64,000 nt of DNA from Marispirochaeta sp963667435. Lineage in GTDB: Bacteria > Spirochaetota > Spirochaetia > JC444 > Marispirochaetaceae. Numbering within the stretch: position 1 is the stretch's first letter; every line of letters begins with the position of its first letter. The translations under genes were made by a program, and so were the position numbers. The notes under the pieces are model-generated. The model was not told where the DNA came from, searched no databases, and saw only the letters and a list, made by a program, of their open reading frames with translations. The DNA lies in contig OY763414.1 of assembly GCA_963667435.1 (NCBI GenBank), positions 4,340,001-4,404,000 of the forward strand, read 5' to 3'. Below are positions 17,518-26,193 of the stretch, piece by piece.

Positions 17518-17538
17518 TCTTCACAAGGAGAGATAAGG

Positions 17539-17868
17539 ATGAACGAACATGCACGACATTTTAATCCCCTGAAAATAATAGTCTGGGGAATTCTCGGAAC
17601 ATTGGGAGTAGCGGCACTTGCTCTTGTATTCGGTCTGGTGGTAATGCTCCTCTGGAACTGGCTTATGCCTGCAATCTTCGGACTCCCGCTTATCGGATAC
17701 TGGCAGGCATGGGGCTTAGTCCTGCTTAGCCATATTCTGTTTAAAACCGGACATCATGGCAGCCATGGTGCGCACAAGCCGCATTACCATGATGAGAAAT
17801 GGAAGGAGCGTTTTAAAAAGAAGTTTTCCGACGGCGGCAGCGAAGAAGAAAACTCTACTGTAGATTAA
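17539..17868 (+). CDS. Small membrane protein with His-rich tail, sigma-linked
   Basis: 109 residues, ATG 17539 with AAGGAGAG upstream. Two hydrophobic segments (about 10-45 and 50-75) enclose the motif WNWLMPAIFGLPLIGYWQAWGLVLLSHILF, a pattern I associate with small membrane proteins found beside ECF sigma genes in several phyla. The cytoplasmic or periplasmic tail is rich in His (HHGSHGAHKPHYHDEKW) and then Lys/acidic, which could bind metal or sense envelope state. It lies 21 bases after the broken sigma gene; it may be the cognate membrane regulator or target, but no classical anti-sigma zinc motif is visible. Confidence 0.65.
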   Translation: MNEHARHFNPLKIIVWGILGTLGVAALALVFGLVVMLLWNWLMPAIFGLPLIGYWQAWGLVLLSHILFKTGHHGSHGAHKPHYHDEKWKERFKKKFSDGGSEEENSTVD

Positions 17869-17872
17869 TTGC

Positions 17873-18334
17873 CTAACGCATACAGACTAACACTTCGAAG
17901 GGTGCAATCTGTGTGGAGAAGGGAATTGCGATTACCGGAGCGGTTTTGGGCCAGCCTATCTGATGGTTACGGCCCATAACCACCGCCGGAGGGCTTATAC
18001 TCACGGACTTTCCCTGAAGTTTATTGGAAACAGTTGAAGATATGATGTTGGTCAGCTCTCCAACCATGCTGACTATGGTGTCCTGTCGGTCCTGATCGTC
18101 AGATAAATGTATTCCTGATTTTTCCAGCAGCTTGTCTGCAAGCAGGGTAGAAAGACGAAAGGATATGATTCCTGAATAATCCCCGGTGATGCCAAGCAGA
18201 CCTGAAATTTCCCAGCGGTGGTTAATCTCTTTTCCAAGGACATAAGCCGGGCAGGATGTTACCCGGAGATTGAACATATCATTAAAAATGGAAATAGCTG
18301 AGTTGAGAAAAAGATTAATTATTTCTGCGTCCAT
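17873..18334 (-). CDS. CheX-like chemotaxis phosphatase
   Basis: 153 residues matching the CheX/CheC fold: GLLGITGDYSGIISFRLS and the catalytic-helix segment SMVGELTNIISSTVSNKL, where the E-x2-N pair (Glu and Asn in VGELTNII) is the phosphatase signature of CheX. CheX dephosphorylates CheY-P in spirochaetes and Thermotoga. It is cytoplasmic, and ends convergently 5 bases from the sigma-linked membrane gene. On its own strand it follows the receiver and kinase genes after about 100 bases, so it could reset the phosphorylated receiver encoded there. Confidence 0.8.
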   Translation of the reverse strand: MDAEIINLFLNSAISIFNDMFNLRVTSCPAYVLGKEINHRWEISGLLGITGDYSGIISFRLSTLLADKLLEKSGIHLSDDQDRQDTIVSMVGELTNIISSTVSNKLQGKSVSISPPAVVMGRNHQIGWPKTAPVIAIPFSTQIAPFEVLVCMR

Positions 18335-18430
18335 TGTTTTGCTTTTTAGTCATTTAAATTCGGAGGAAATTATAACATCCACTGCCTGGTAATTAAAGTA
18401 ATAATATTCATGGGGAAAAAACACCGGAAG

Positions 18431-18784
18431 TTATTTGTTTAGAACTTTCAGTAATTCAGTAAAGTTCACCGGCTTACTGAGATAAGCAAGAGGAGATAAT
18501 TTCTCTGCGCGGACAAGTGTCTCCTGATCGGACATTCCGGTGGCGAAAATAATAGGCAGCGGTTTTTTCTGCATGATTTTCTCTGCAATCTCCACGCCGT
18601 TCTCCCCGTTCGAAAGATGAACGTCCATAATAATTATCTGAATATTATGATTGTCCAGGGCCTCCATTACCTGTTTTTCACAGGTTGCGGGATAGATAAC
18701 CTCATAGCCCCTGTTCTGCAGTTCGTAGACCAGGGAGTAACCGATTATTATTTCATCTTCAACCAGAAGTACAGGTCCATTCAT
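18431..18784 (-). CDS. Single-domain response regulator receiver
   Basis: 117 residues, only a CheY-like receiver: acidic pair VEDE (about 8-11), phosphoacceptor Asp in IIIMDVHL (about 54), Thr/Ser in FATGMS (about 81) and Lys in YLSKPV (about 104). No output domain, so it signals by protein contact. The gene starts 8 bases after the stop of the giant CheB-CheR kinase and is almost surely its partner; the CheX-like phosphatase gene follows. Confidence 0.88.
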   Translation of the reverse strand: MNGPVLLVEDEIIIGYSLVYELQNRGYEVIYPATCEKQVMEALDNHNIQIIIMDVHLSNGENGVEIAEKIMQKKPLPIIFATGMSDQETLVRAEKLSPLAYLSKPVNFTELLKVLNK

Positions 18785-18792
18785 TAGCGGCT

Positions 18793-21700
18793 CTATCCTT
18801 TACCATCAGTCTGAAGCGAAGGCAGGGTTATCTGTATAAGGGTTCCATTCTGTACTTCAACTTTTAATTCGCCTCCCACCTGCATTACAAGAGATTTTAC
18901 AATGAAGCTTCCGAAACCACTTTCGTTAAGGTTGAAAATTTCAGGATCCATGCCTGTTCCGTCATCTTTCATAAGCAGCTCATAGCCGCTGTTCCCGGTT
19001 TCCTGAATTGTCAACTCCAACTTTGCCTTTGTCTTGCCTCGGAAGGCATGTTTCAGACTGTTGTTTACCAACTCGTTTACAATAAGCCCCAGTGGAATAG
19101 CCTGTTCAACGCTCACATTCAGTGACAGAATTCGGGTAGACAGTTTTATTGCCAGATCAGGACTTTTATGGGCATCCACAAGGTAGTGAACAAGATCGAG
19201 CAGATAGGTACGGATATTTATGTGACTCAGGTTATTGGAGGTGTATAGAATCTCATGCAGTTTGGCTATGCAGTGAATACGGTCCTGATTTTCCGCATAT
19301 ATCCGGGATATCTCTACATCGTTAATGTTCATTGCCTGAAGTCTGAGCATGCTCGAAATAAGCTGCAGATTGTTTTTTACCCGGTGGTGGAGCTCTTTCA
19401 GCAGGATTTCTCTCTGGAGGGTTGATTGTCTCAGGGACTCTTCTGTCTCTTTGCGTTCGGTTATATCAAGAACAATAATGTCCCAGACATGCCTTTCTTC
19501 TTCGTCATGTACAGTAATTCCCTTGAAATATATCCATCTGATCCTGTTCTCGGAAAACTTCAGTCGTACTTCCACTTCCGGGTTTTGTCCACCTTCGGCT
19601 GATCTGTTGAGTGCATCCCTGAGCCCTTCCCGGTCCTCTTCATGAACTCGTTCCCAGAGTCTTCCCGGATCTTTCATGGCATCATTATGTGAAATTTCAA
19701 ATATTCTTTCCACTGATTGGCCCAGGAACAGAAACTCCTTGGTTCCATCCGGGTACTTCACATATTTCATGATCAGTCCGGGAATATTTTCCGCAATATT
19801 TCTGAATTTTCGTTCACTTACTTTAAGTTCCCGTTCAATTCTTTTTCGTGCGGTTACTTCCCGGGCGGTCCCGACAATACGAAGAAGGCGGCCTGTATCT
19901 GGATCAAGTTCGGGAACACCTCTGTCTTCGATCCATCTTATCTCTCCCGATCTTGTAATAATGCGCACCTCGGCTACACCGGTAAGCCCTTTAGTATAAT
20001 TCCTGCGGCGTTCCTGAATAAAGTGTATATCGTCAGGGTGAATAAAATTGGGGACCTCATCGCCAACAAGGACTGATTTTGCCGGATAACCGGTTATCTG
20101 CTCAAATGCTCCAAATAACCAGTCGAGTTTGAGATTCCCCTCTTCGTTCACTATGTAACTATAGGAATAGTCCACGGCCATCTCTGAAATTTTGCGATAC
20201 CTTCGTTCGCTTTCGGTGAGTTCCCTGCTTTTCTTCTCCACCAGATCCATCAGATGGTTCTGATAGTTTTTCAATTCCTCTTCGTGAATTTTTCTTTCAG
20301 TTATATCTCTGGAAAAACCTGCATAATATCGATGGTCATCAAAATCGATATAACTGATTACACTCATATGTACATCGAATTCCGAACCGTCTTTTCTAAC
20401 AGCCCTGAATTCGAAATCCGTTGCTCCCTTCCTATTTACCTGTTCGATTATTGTTTGGGCCATATTCGGATCTGCACAATGAGTAGCAGGAGAAGTCCCA
20501 ATAACCTCAGAAAGACTGGAATAACCCCACATCTTCAGATAGGAAGGATTGGCGTATACAAACAGGCCCTCATCATTCACGATGTCATAACCTTCAAGGG
20601 CGTTATCAATTACGCTGTTGAGAAGTTTTATTTGAAAATCATTTTTCCGCTTTTCTGTAATATCCGTAAAAGTAACAACCAGTCCTTCCGGATTATTTTC
20701 AGTGTTCCGGTATGGGGCAATCCGCATCCAGTAGATATGCCGGTCTGTACTCTGTACTTCAGCTTCTACGGGCACCTGGTTTCTCTGTACTTTCTTCAGA
20801 CTGTTCATCATGTCGGGATAGGTGATATTCATTGAAAACTGAGCCAGCGGCCGGCCTATGTCTGTGGGGTAAAGGTTTACAATCAAGCGAATGGACGGAG
20901 TAAAATTAAAAATATTCAGATCTTCATCAAGAAACAATGTTGCAATTTCAGTAGCCGCAAGCAGGTTTTTGAGGTTACTGGTGGCGTCGTCCAGTTCTTC
21001 AACTTTGTTGTTAAGCTCTGCATTGGTGGTTATCAGCTCTTCATTCAGAGACTGGAGTTCCTCTCTGGATGTTTCTAGCTCTTCATTTGTACTTTGAAGC
21101 TCTTCATTGGTGGACTGAGCTTCTTCATTTGCCGATTTCAGTTCTTCATTGGTACTTTCCAGTTCTTCGATGGTGTGCCTGAGGTATTCATCCTTTTCCA
21201 GCAGTTCTTTTTCCAGTTCAGCAACAAGCTGATTTTCATTTAAAGTCTGGATGTTAACACTGCCCGCCTCGGGAAGGTAGCCGACTTCATGGAAACTGAT
21301 GATAAACAGCTCACGTGTTTCATCTACCGGAAAAGGAGCTATTGAAATATCGGTTAACATTGATTCGCTGTCGCTTTGTATTCTGACACCACGGCTTATA
21401 AGCTCAAGACATGTCTGACGGCATTTTCGTATTCCGTTGGTCAGTGGAATGCGCAGGCCTTCCCGGGCATTTCTCAGAATATTTGTACTTACCTCTCCAG
21501 AAGGATTTTCCAGAAAGCGGCCGGTTTTTCCCTGTATAAAGAGCATGTCTCCTTTGCTGTCTATCACAACACTCGGTGGAGCGAGATTTTCAAGAATAAA
21601 CTCTTTTGCTCGCTGGGCGATGGTCGCGGGCTGAGTTCCGGGCCGGGAAAAGGTTCTGGTTTTTCTGACAGGTTTCATCTGCCAGAACCTGTAATGGGAC

Positions 21701-23109
21701 AGATCTCCTTCCACTTTCTTGAATATTCTGTTCTTTTTATCTATCGGAGTGAACCCTGCGGAGCTTTTGCCCGGGGTTTCCGATTTTCCCAGTACCAGAA
21801 TCCCTTCATGAAGAAGGGTGTAATGAAACACCGAAAGAACCTGTTGCTGAAGGGCCGTGTCCAGATAAATTAGCAGATTTCTACAGCTTATAATATCAAG
21901 CCGGGAATAGGGTGGATCGGAGAGCAGGTTGTGTTCGGCGAAGACTATACTGTCCCGTAATCGCTTTTTAACCCTGTATCCGTCTGTTTCTTCATCAAAG
22001 TAAGCGGCAAGATGTTCAGCTGACAGTTCTGCTGCAATATTTTTCGGATATACTCCCCGTCGCGCTTTTTCGATAGCTGTAAGGTCAATGTCTGAAGCAA
22101 AAATCTGAACCGTATTGGGCAGACTGTGTGCATCAAGGTATTCATTCAGAAGAATGGCGAAGCTATATGCCTCTTCTCCAGTTGCACAGGCGGGAATCCA
22201 TACCCGGACAGGAGCCCCGGCGGCTTTTTTTACCGTTTGGGGAATAATCTCATTTCTTATTACCTCAAATACATCCCTGTCTCTGAAGAAACCGGTGACA
22301 CTGATAATAAACTCTCCAAACAGCGCTTTAATTTCTGAAGGATTGCTTTCAAGAATGGCAATATAGTCTTTCAACCTGTCAATTTTATTGAAAGTAAGCC
22401 GTCTGTTGAGCCGTCGCTTTATTGTCTTTTTTTTGTATTGGGAAAAATCATTTCCTGTTTTTGATTTCAGTAATTTAAAAATAGTATCAAGCCCATGGTG
22501 CTCTTCTTCTGAGGGTTGTGAGCTTTCTTTCAGATAATTCGCCCCGGTTTTTATATCCCTGGCTATAATATCGGGCATCTCCTCCAGGGTACAAACATAA
22601 TCGGCTAATCCTGTGCCTATGGCACTATCGGGCATCCCGCTGTACTCAGCTGTTTCCGGCGTTTGGACAATCACAAGGCCCCCTGCATCTTTTACTTTCC
22701 GAAGTCCTCTGCTTCCGTCGGTCCCTGTACCGGAGAGAATAACTGCAACACCTTTTTCACCTGCGCTTTTACTCATGGAGGTGAAGAAAATGTCTATGGG
22801 GAGATTCTTTACCCGGTCTCTGGTGCCGGGGGTAACTGTCAGTTGTGATCCAATAAGTTCAATCTGCATCCCCGGAGGAATGATAAAAATATGGCCTGTT
22901 TTTATTAACACCTTTTCGGTTACCTGGGAAACTTCAAGGTTTGTAAACCGGGTGATTATTTCGGGAAGAAGACTTTTATGATCCGGAGAGAGATGCTGAA
23001 TAACCACGAAGGCACACTCTTTCCGGTCTCCCCAAGAACGAAAGAATTTTTCAATTTCCCGAAGACCTCCGGCAGAAGCACCTATTCCGACTATTGGCAC
23101 TGTTTTCAT
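18793..23109 (-). CDS. Giant hybrid: CheB methylesterase - CheR methyltransferase - PAS - HisKA_2 kinase
   Basis: 1438 residues. Order of domains: CheB methylesterase (about 4-185; GIGASAGG Ser, QHLSPDH His, GTGTDGSRGL Asp), CheR methyltransferase (about 205-470; TGFFRDRDVF, ACATGEEAYSFAIL for SAM, CRNLLIYLD), a PAS-like region, a 70-residue heptad coiled coil (about 650-735; repeated STNEEL/SANEEA units), then four PAS/PAC modules (about 745-1240), and a HisKA_2 histidine kinase (HHRVKNNLQLISSMLRLQA; ATPase box NELVNNSLKHAF and DDGTGMD). No transmembrane segment is evident, so it is cytoplasmic. CheB/CheR fusions with PAS kinases are known but their substrates are not classical receptors. 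The receiver and CheX-like genes downstream complete a likely pathway. Confidence 0.88.
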   Translation of the reverse strand: MKTVPIVGIGASAGGLREIEKFFRSWGDRKECAFVVIQHLSPDHKSLLPEIITRFTNLEVSQVTEKVLIKTGHIFIIPPGMQIELIGSQLTVTPGTRDRVKNLPIDIFFTSMSKSAGEKGVAVILSGTGTDGSRGLRKVKDAGGLVIVQTPETAEYSGMPDSAIGTGLADYVCTLEEMPDIIARDIKTGANYLKESSQPSEEEHHGLDTIFKLLKSKTGNDFSQYKKKTIKRRLNRRLTFNKIDRLKDYIAILESNPSEIKALFGEFIISVTGFFRDRDVFEVIRNEIIPQTVKKAAGAPVRVWIPACATGEEAYSFAILLNEYLDAHSLPNTVQIFASDIDLTAIEKARRGVYPKNIAAELSAEHLAAYFDEETDGYRVKKRLRDSIVFAEHNLLSDPPYSRLDIISCRNLLIYLDTALQQQVLSVFHYTLLHEGILVLGKSETPGKSSAGFTPIDKKNRIFKKVEGDLSHYRFWQMKPVRKTRTFSRPGTQPATIAQRAKEFILENLAPPSVVIDSKGDMLFIQGKTGRFLENPSGEVSTNILRNAREGLRIPLTNGIRKCRQTCLELISRGVRIQSDSESMLTDISIAPFPVDETRELFIISFHEVGYLPEAGSVNIQTLNENQLVAELEKELLEKDEYLRHTIEELESTNEELKSANEEAQSTNEELQSTNEELETSREELQSLNEELITTNAELNNKVEELDDATSNLKNLLAATEIATLFLDEDLNIFNFTPSIRLIVNLYPTDIGRPLAQFSMNITYPDMMNSLKKVQRNQVPVEAEVQSTDRHIYWMRIAPYRNTENNPEGLVVTFTDITEKRKNDFQIKLLNSVIDNALEGYDIVNDEGLFVYANPSYLKMWGYSSLSEVIGTSPATHCADPNMAQTIIEQVNRKGATDFEFRAVRKDGSEFDVHMSVISYIDFDDHRYYAGFSRDITERKIHEEELKNYQNHLMDLVEKKSRELTESERRYRKISEMAVDYSYSYIVNEEGNLKLDWLFGAFEQITGYPAKSVLVGDEVPNFIHPDDIHFIQERRRNYTKGLTGVAEVRIITRSGEIRWIEDRGVPELDPDTGRLLRIVGTAREVTARKRIERELKVSERKFRNIAENIPGLIMKYVKYPDGTKEFLFLGQSVERIFEISHNDAMKDPGRLWERVHEEDREGLRDALNRSAEGGQNPEVEVRLKFSENRIRWIYFKGITVHDEEERHVWDIIVLDITERKETEESLRQSTLQREILLKELHHRVKNNLQLISSMLRLQAMNINDVEISRIYAENQDRIHCIAKLHEILYTSNNLSHINIRTYLLDLVHYLVDAHKSPDLAIKLSTRILSLNVSVEQAIPLGLIVNELVNNSLKHAFRGKTKAKLELTIQETGNSGYELLMKDDGTGMDPEIFNLNESGFGSFIVKSLVMQVGGELKVEVQNGTLIQITLPSLQTDGKG

Positions 23110-23283
23110 ACATATTTCCCGCAGTTGAATACAGTAATTCTAATGTATGTAGATTGCTTTTTGAAGATCTGCAACCATATTTCTTCACCTGATCTTCAAA
23201 TTAGGTTTACAGCCGGTACACACCTTTGCTTTAGATTTGTTTTTGTAAACAAGCAGTAAGGGGCATGACCCCGAGGAGGACAT

Positions 23284-23736
23284 ATGAAACGGTTTACAAT
23301 TGGTGTTCTGGTAGTAATGATTGCGGGAATGGCTCTGTTCTCAGAGGGAGTACAGGAAGACCGCGGGTATGGTCGTGAAGGTGAGGTAAGCACTCTCAGC
23401 GGTACTCTTGATCTTTCCGGGGAATTCCCTGTTCTGAAAAGTAGCGGAAACGAGTATGTTGTAATGATTCCCCGCTATTATAATCAGGATCTGAATATTG
23501 CAGATGGAAGTGCTGCAACACTCACTGGTTACGTGCATGACAGCTATGGCCGCTATGTGGATACTGATGAGACAGTAATCAGTGTAACTGAAGCGGTTGT
23601 GAACGGAGAAAGCTTCACCTTTGATAATCTCAACAGAGGCTTTGCGGCTGGTGCTGGTATGGGCAATGGTGGTCGGAGAGCCTGGGATAATGAAGAAAGG
23701 GATTTCGGTTCCGCCCGTTCTGCCCGGCGCAGGTAG
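23284..23736 (+). CDS. Small secreted protein, unknown
   Basis: 150 residues, ATG 23284 after a strong GAGGAGG site. A signal peptide (residues 1-20) is followed by a beta-rich region (LSGTLDLSGEFPVLKSSGNEYVVMIPRYYN, ATLTGYVHD) resembling an OB-like or stress-induced periplasmic fold, then a Gly-rich and Arg-rich tail ending SARSARRR. I do not recognise the family. It stands alone, divergent from the chemotaxis-type kinase and closed by a terminator. Confidence 0.6.
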   Translation: MKRFTIGVLVVMIAGMALFSEGVQEDRGYGREGEVSTLSGTLDLSGEFPVLKSSGNEYVVMIPRYYNQDLNIADGSAATLTGYVHDSYGRYVDTDETVISVTEAVVNGESFTFDNLNRGFAAGAGMGNGGRRAWDNEERDFGSARSARRR

Positions 23737-23753
23737 AAATAGTTCTTCCTTTG

Positions 23754-23784
23754 AAAACCGCTCCTAGTAAAGGAGCGGTTTTTT
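23754..23784 (+). terminator. Rho-independent terminator
   Basis: Twelve-base stem AAAACCGCTCCT (23754-23765) / AGGAGCGGTTTT (23771-23782) with a 5-base loop and T-run to 23784. It ends the small secreted protein gene; its A/T ends could also serve convergent transcription. Confidence 0.9.
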
Positions 23785-23824
23785 ATGCAGACAGGATTGT
23801 TGCAATCTGATAATTTTTCCAGAC

Positions 23825-24868
23825 GTGATAAAAAGAATAAATACATTGCCGGCATGGTTTCTTATTGTTGTGCTTATCTGTATGACTGCAGGGATGCTCC
23901 ATTTCGGTCTCCGACTGAAAGGCTATGAGTTCCGTAATGAAGTTGGTCTCAATTTCGAAAAAAAACGCCTGGGATTTGCCGGCCACGGTATGGCATTTAC
24001 CGATGCAGGACTGTTCGCATCTTTTTTTCCCGCCCGTGGGCTTTCGCTGGAAGTTCAGTTTACCTCCGATCTGAGTGGGGAGCCCCGTTTTCGGTCTCTT
24101 TTTTCAATAGCCAATGGCAATAGAAACGACCAGTTGATAATCGGGCAGTGGGGTAGATCCCTGATGCTTATGAACGGCGATGATTTCAGTAATCGCCGGC
24201 TTGCGCCGAAAATCTATCTTCCTCTCAATCCGGGGCAAAACACCCTGGTGGTAATCTCTGGCTTAAACGGAACTTCGGTTTATCTCAACCACAAACTCGT
24301 GCGACAGCGCCGGGATTTTGTTCTTACTCTGCCGGAAAATCTGGATACCACCCGCATGGTGCTCGGAAACAACATTTTCGGCACTGACCCCTGGATTGGA
24401 GAGGTTGCCGGTTTCAGACTCTGGAACCAACTCATAAAATCTGATCAGACGGATATAATTACTCCATATCTGGAACTGCTGGTACAGGGCTCTGCCGGAT
24501 TACTGCTGAAAGGATCTGAAGAGGCTACCTTGAATATTCCTGATTTTAAGCCGTTGCTGTACCCGTCCTATCTGCGTCCTCCCGAATCGGAGGATTCTTT
24601 TCAGACCTTTGTTTTTGATGTATTTCTCAACTTTTTCGGGTTTATTCCTCTGGGGGCCGTTGTCTACCTTCTTGTTATTCGCTTCAACGGCCAGGCATTC
24701 ACCCGGGCGGTATTGATTTCTGTGGCGGCAGGATTCCTGCTCAGCCTGATTATCGAGACTGCCCAGATATGGCTCCCTTCCCGGGTATCGTCATTGCACG
24801 ATCTGCTATTGAATAGCCTGGGAGCATTGGCAGGAGGAATTCTTCTTTTTCGGGCAGGGAAAGATTAA
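23825..24868 (+). CDS. Membrane protein with LamG-like domain and C-terminal VanZ-like domain
   Basis: 347 residues from GTG 23825; the ribosome site is weak and the true start is uncertain. One N-terminal membrane segment (about 9-27) is followed by an extracytoplasmic concanavalin/LamG-like beta domain (about 50-240: LSLEVQFTSDLSGEPRFRSLFSIAN, NGTSVYLNHKLVRQRRDFVL, WIGEVAGFRLWNQ). The C-terminus (about 255-345) has about three membrane helices with VanZ features (FVFDVFLNFFGFIPLGAVVYLL, LSLIIETAQIWLPSRVSSLHDLLLNSLGALAGG). VanZ is named from teicoplanin resistance, but most VanZ-like proteins have no known activity. The fusion suggests glycan or protein binding at the cell surface. Confidence 0.8.
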   Translation: MIKRINTLPAWFLIVVLICMTAGMLHFGLRLKGYEFRNEVGLNFEKKRLGFAGHGMAFTDAGLFASFFPARGLSLEVQFTSDLSGEPRFRSLFSIANGNRNDQLIIGQWGRSLMLMNGDDFSNRRLAPKIYLPLNPGQNTLVVISGLNGTSVYLNHKLVRQRRDFVLTLPENLDTTRMVLGNNIFGTDPWIGEVAGFRLWNQLIKSDQTDIITPYLELLVQGSAGLLLKGSEEATLNIPDFKPLLYPSYLRPPESEDSFQTFVFDVFLNFFGFIPLGAVVYLLVIRFNGQAFTRAVLISVAAGFLLSLIIETAQIWLPSRVSSLHDLLLNSLGALAGGILLFRAGKD

Positions 24869-24957
24869 ACCTGTTTTAAACTGTACAATCCATTATCCTC
24901 ACTATATACTAATTGATAAAGAGAAATGATATCAATAACAAGCAGGGAGGATTTTCC

Positions 24958-26040
24958 ATGAGTTGCACTGTTAAACTTGGATATGGTTTTTGGCGGCATA
25001 TGCTGACAGATCAGGATTACCGTTTTGCCCGGCAGGCTGGAGCAACTCATGCTGTTGTTCATCTAACTGATTATACCGGTCAGCTTAACAAGGCAACGGC
25101 CCAAACAGATCAACCGGTTGGTGGCAGTGAAGGGTGGGGCAGAACCTACGGTGTAGAGGAGGTCTGGGAGGAGGAATATCTGACCGGACTGAAAAACAAA
25201 ATGAATGAACATGGCCTTGAACTCTATGCTTTGGAAAATTTTGATCCGGCACACTGGTACGATGTGCTTCTTGACGGTCCACGGAAAGACGAACAACTGG
25301 AAAGACTGACAGAAATTATTCGTACAATGGGAAGAGTCGGCATCCCGGTGATGGGATACAATTTCAGTATCGCTGGAGTTGCTGGTCGTATACACGGTCC
25401 ATATGCACGGGGTGAGGCAGAAAGTGTAGGTGTTTCTGGTGTTGATGTGACTCCAATTCCGGAAGGGATGGTCTGGAATATGGCTTATACAGATGTGGAT
25501 CCCGACAAAGTACTCCCGGAGATCAGCCATGATGAGTTGTGGAGGCGACTGCAATATTTTCTGAATACGCTGATCCCTGTTGCAGAGAAGGCGGGGGTTA
25601 CCCTTGCAGCCCATCCGGATGATCCACCTGCCAGGCGGATGCGCAGACAACCGAGACTGGTATATAGGCCGGATTTATACAAAAAAATGTTTGAGCTGGT
25701 ACCTTCTTCGCATAATACCGCAGAACTCTGTCTTGGTACGATTCAGGAGATGCAGGAGGGGGACGTATACACGCTCACCAGAGAGCTTGTTCTGCAGAAA
25801 AAGGCACCCTATATCCATTTCCGGAATGTAGTTGGAAAGATTCCGGAATATCATGAAGTATTTGCGGATGAAGGGGATATAGATCTGCCCCGTATTATGC
25901 GAATACTGATTGACCATGGCTATGACGGAGTCATTATTCCGGACCATACACCACTTATGGATTGTTATGCGCCCTGGCATGCCGGTATGGCTTATGCTAT
26001 GGGATACATGCAGGCATTGCTGCAGGTGTACGGAGGCTGA
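24958..26040 (+). CDS. Mannonate dehydratase (UxuA)-like sugar-acid dehydratase
   Basis: 360 residues. ATG 24958 is chosen because GGGAGG (24945-24950) lies 7 bases before it; an in-frame TTG at 24913 would add a junk-like leader. TIM-barrel with UxuA landmarks: the AAHPDDPP metal/substrate motif (about 215), NTAELCLGTI, YIHFRNVVGK, and a C-terminal GYDGVIIPDHTP. UxuA removes water from D-mannonate to give 2-keto-3-deoxygluconate in uronate catabolism. Divergence from the E. coli type is considerable so another sugar acid is possible. No other hexuronate gene is adjacent except a convergent permease. Confidence 0.72.
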   Translation: MSCTVKLGYGFWRHMLTDQDYRFARQAGATHAVVHLTDYTGQLNKATAQTDQPVGGSEGWGRTYGVEEVWEEEYLTGLKNKMNEHGLELYALENFDPAHWYDVLLDGPRKDEQLERLTEIIRTMGRVGIPVMGYNFSIAGVAGRIHGPYARGEAESVGVSGVDVTPIPEGMVWNMAYTDVDPDKVLPEISHDELWRRLQYFLNTLIPVAEKAGVTLAAHPDDPPARRMRRQPRLVYRPDLYKKMFELVPSSHNTAELCLGTIQEMQEGDVYTLTRELVLQKKAPYIHFRNVVGKIPEYHEVFADEGDIDLPRIMRILIDHGYDGVIIPDHTPLMDCYAPWHAGMAYAMGYMQALLQVYGG

Positions 26041-26193
26041 CCACAGATTCTCTGCTGATCGAATCGGGAATATTGCCTCTGTGTTTTCTCCTTATAGAAA
26101 GGTGATTGCTCTCTAACTGTCTATAATCAAAGAAGATCAAAGAGAAATAGCTCATTGGGGAACTTGCAGAATAGTGCTTTGCAGAAATTCCAA

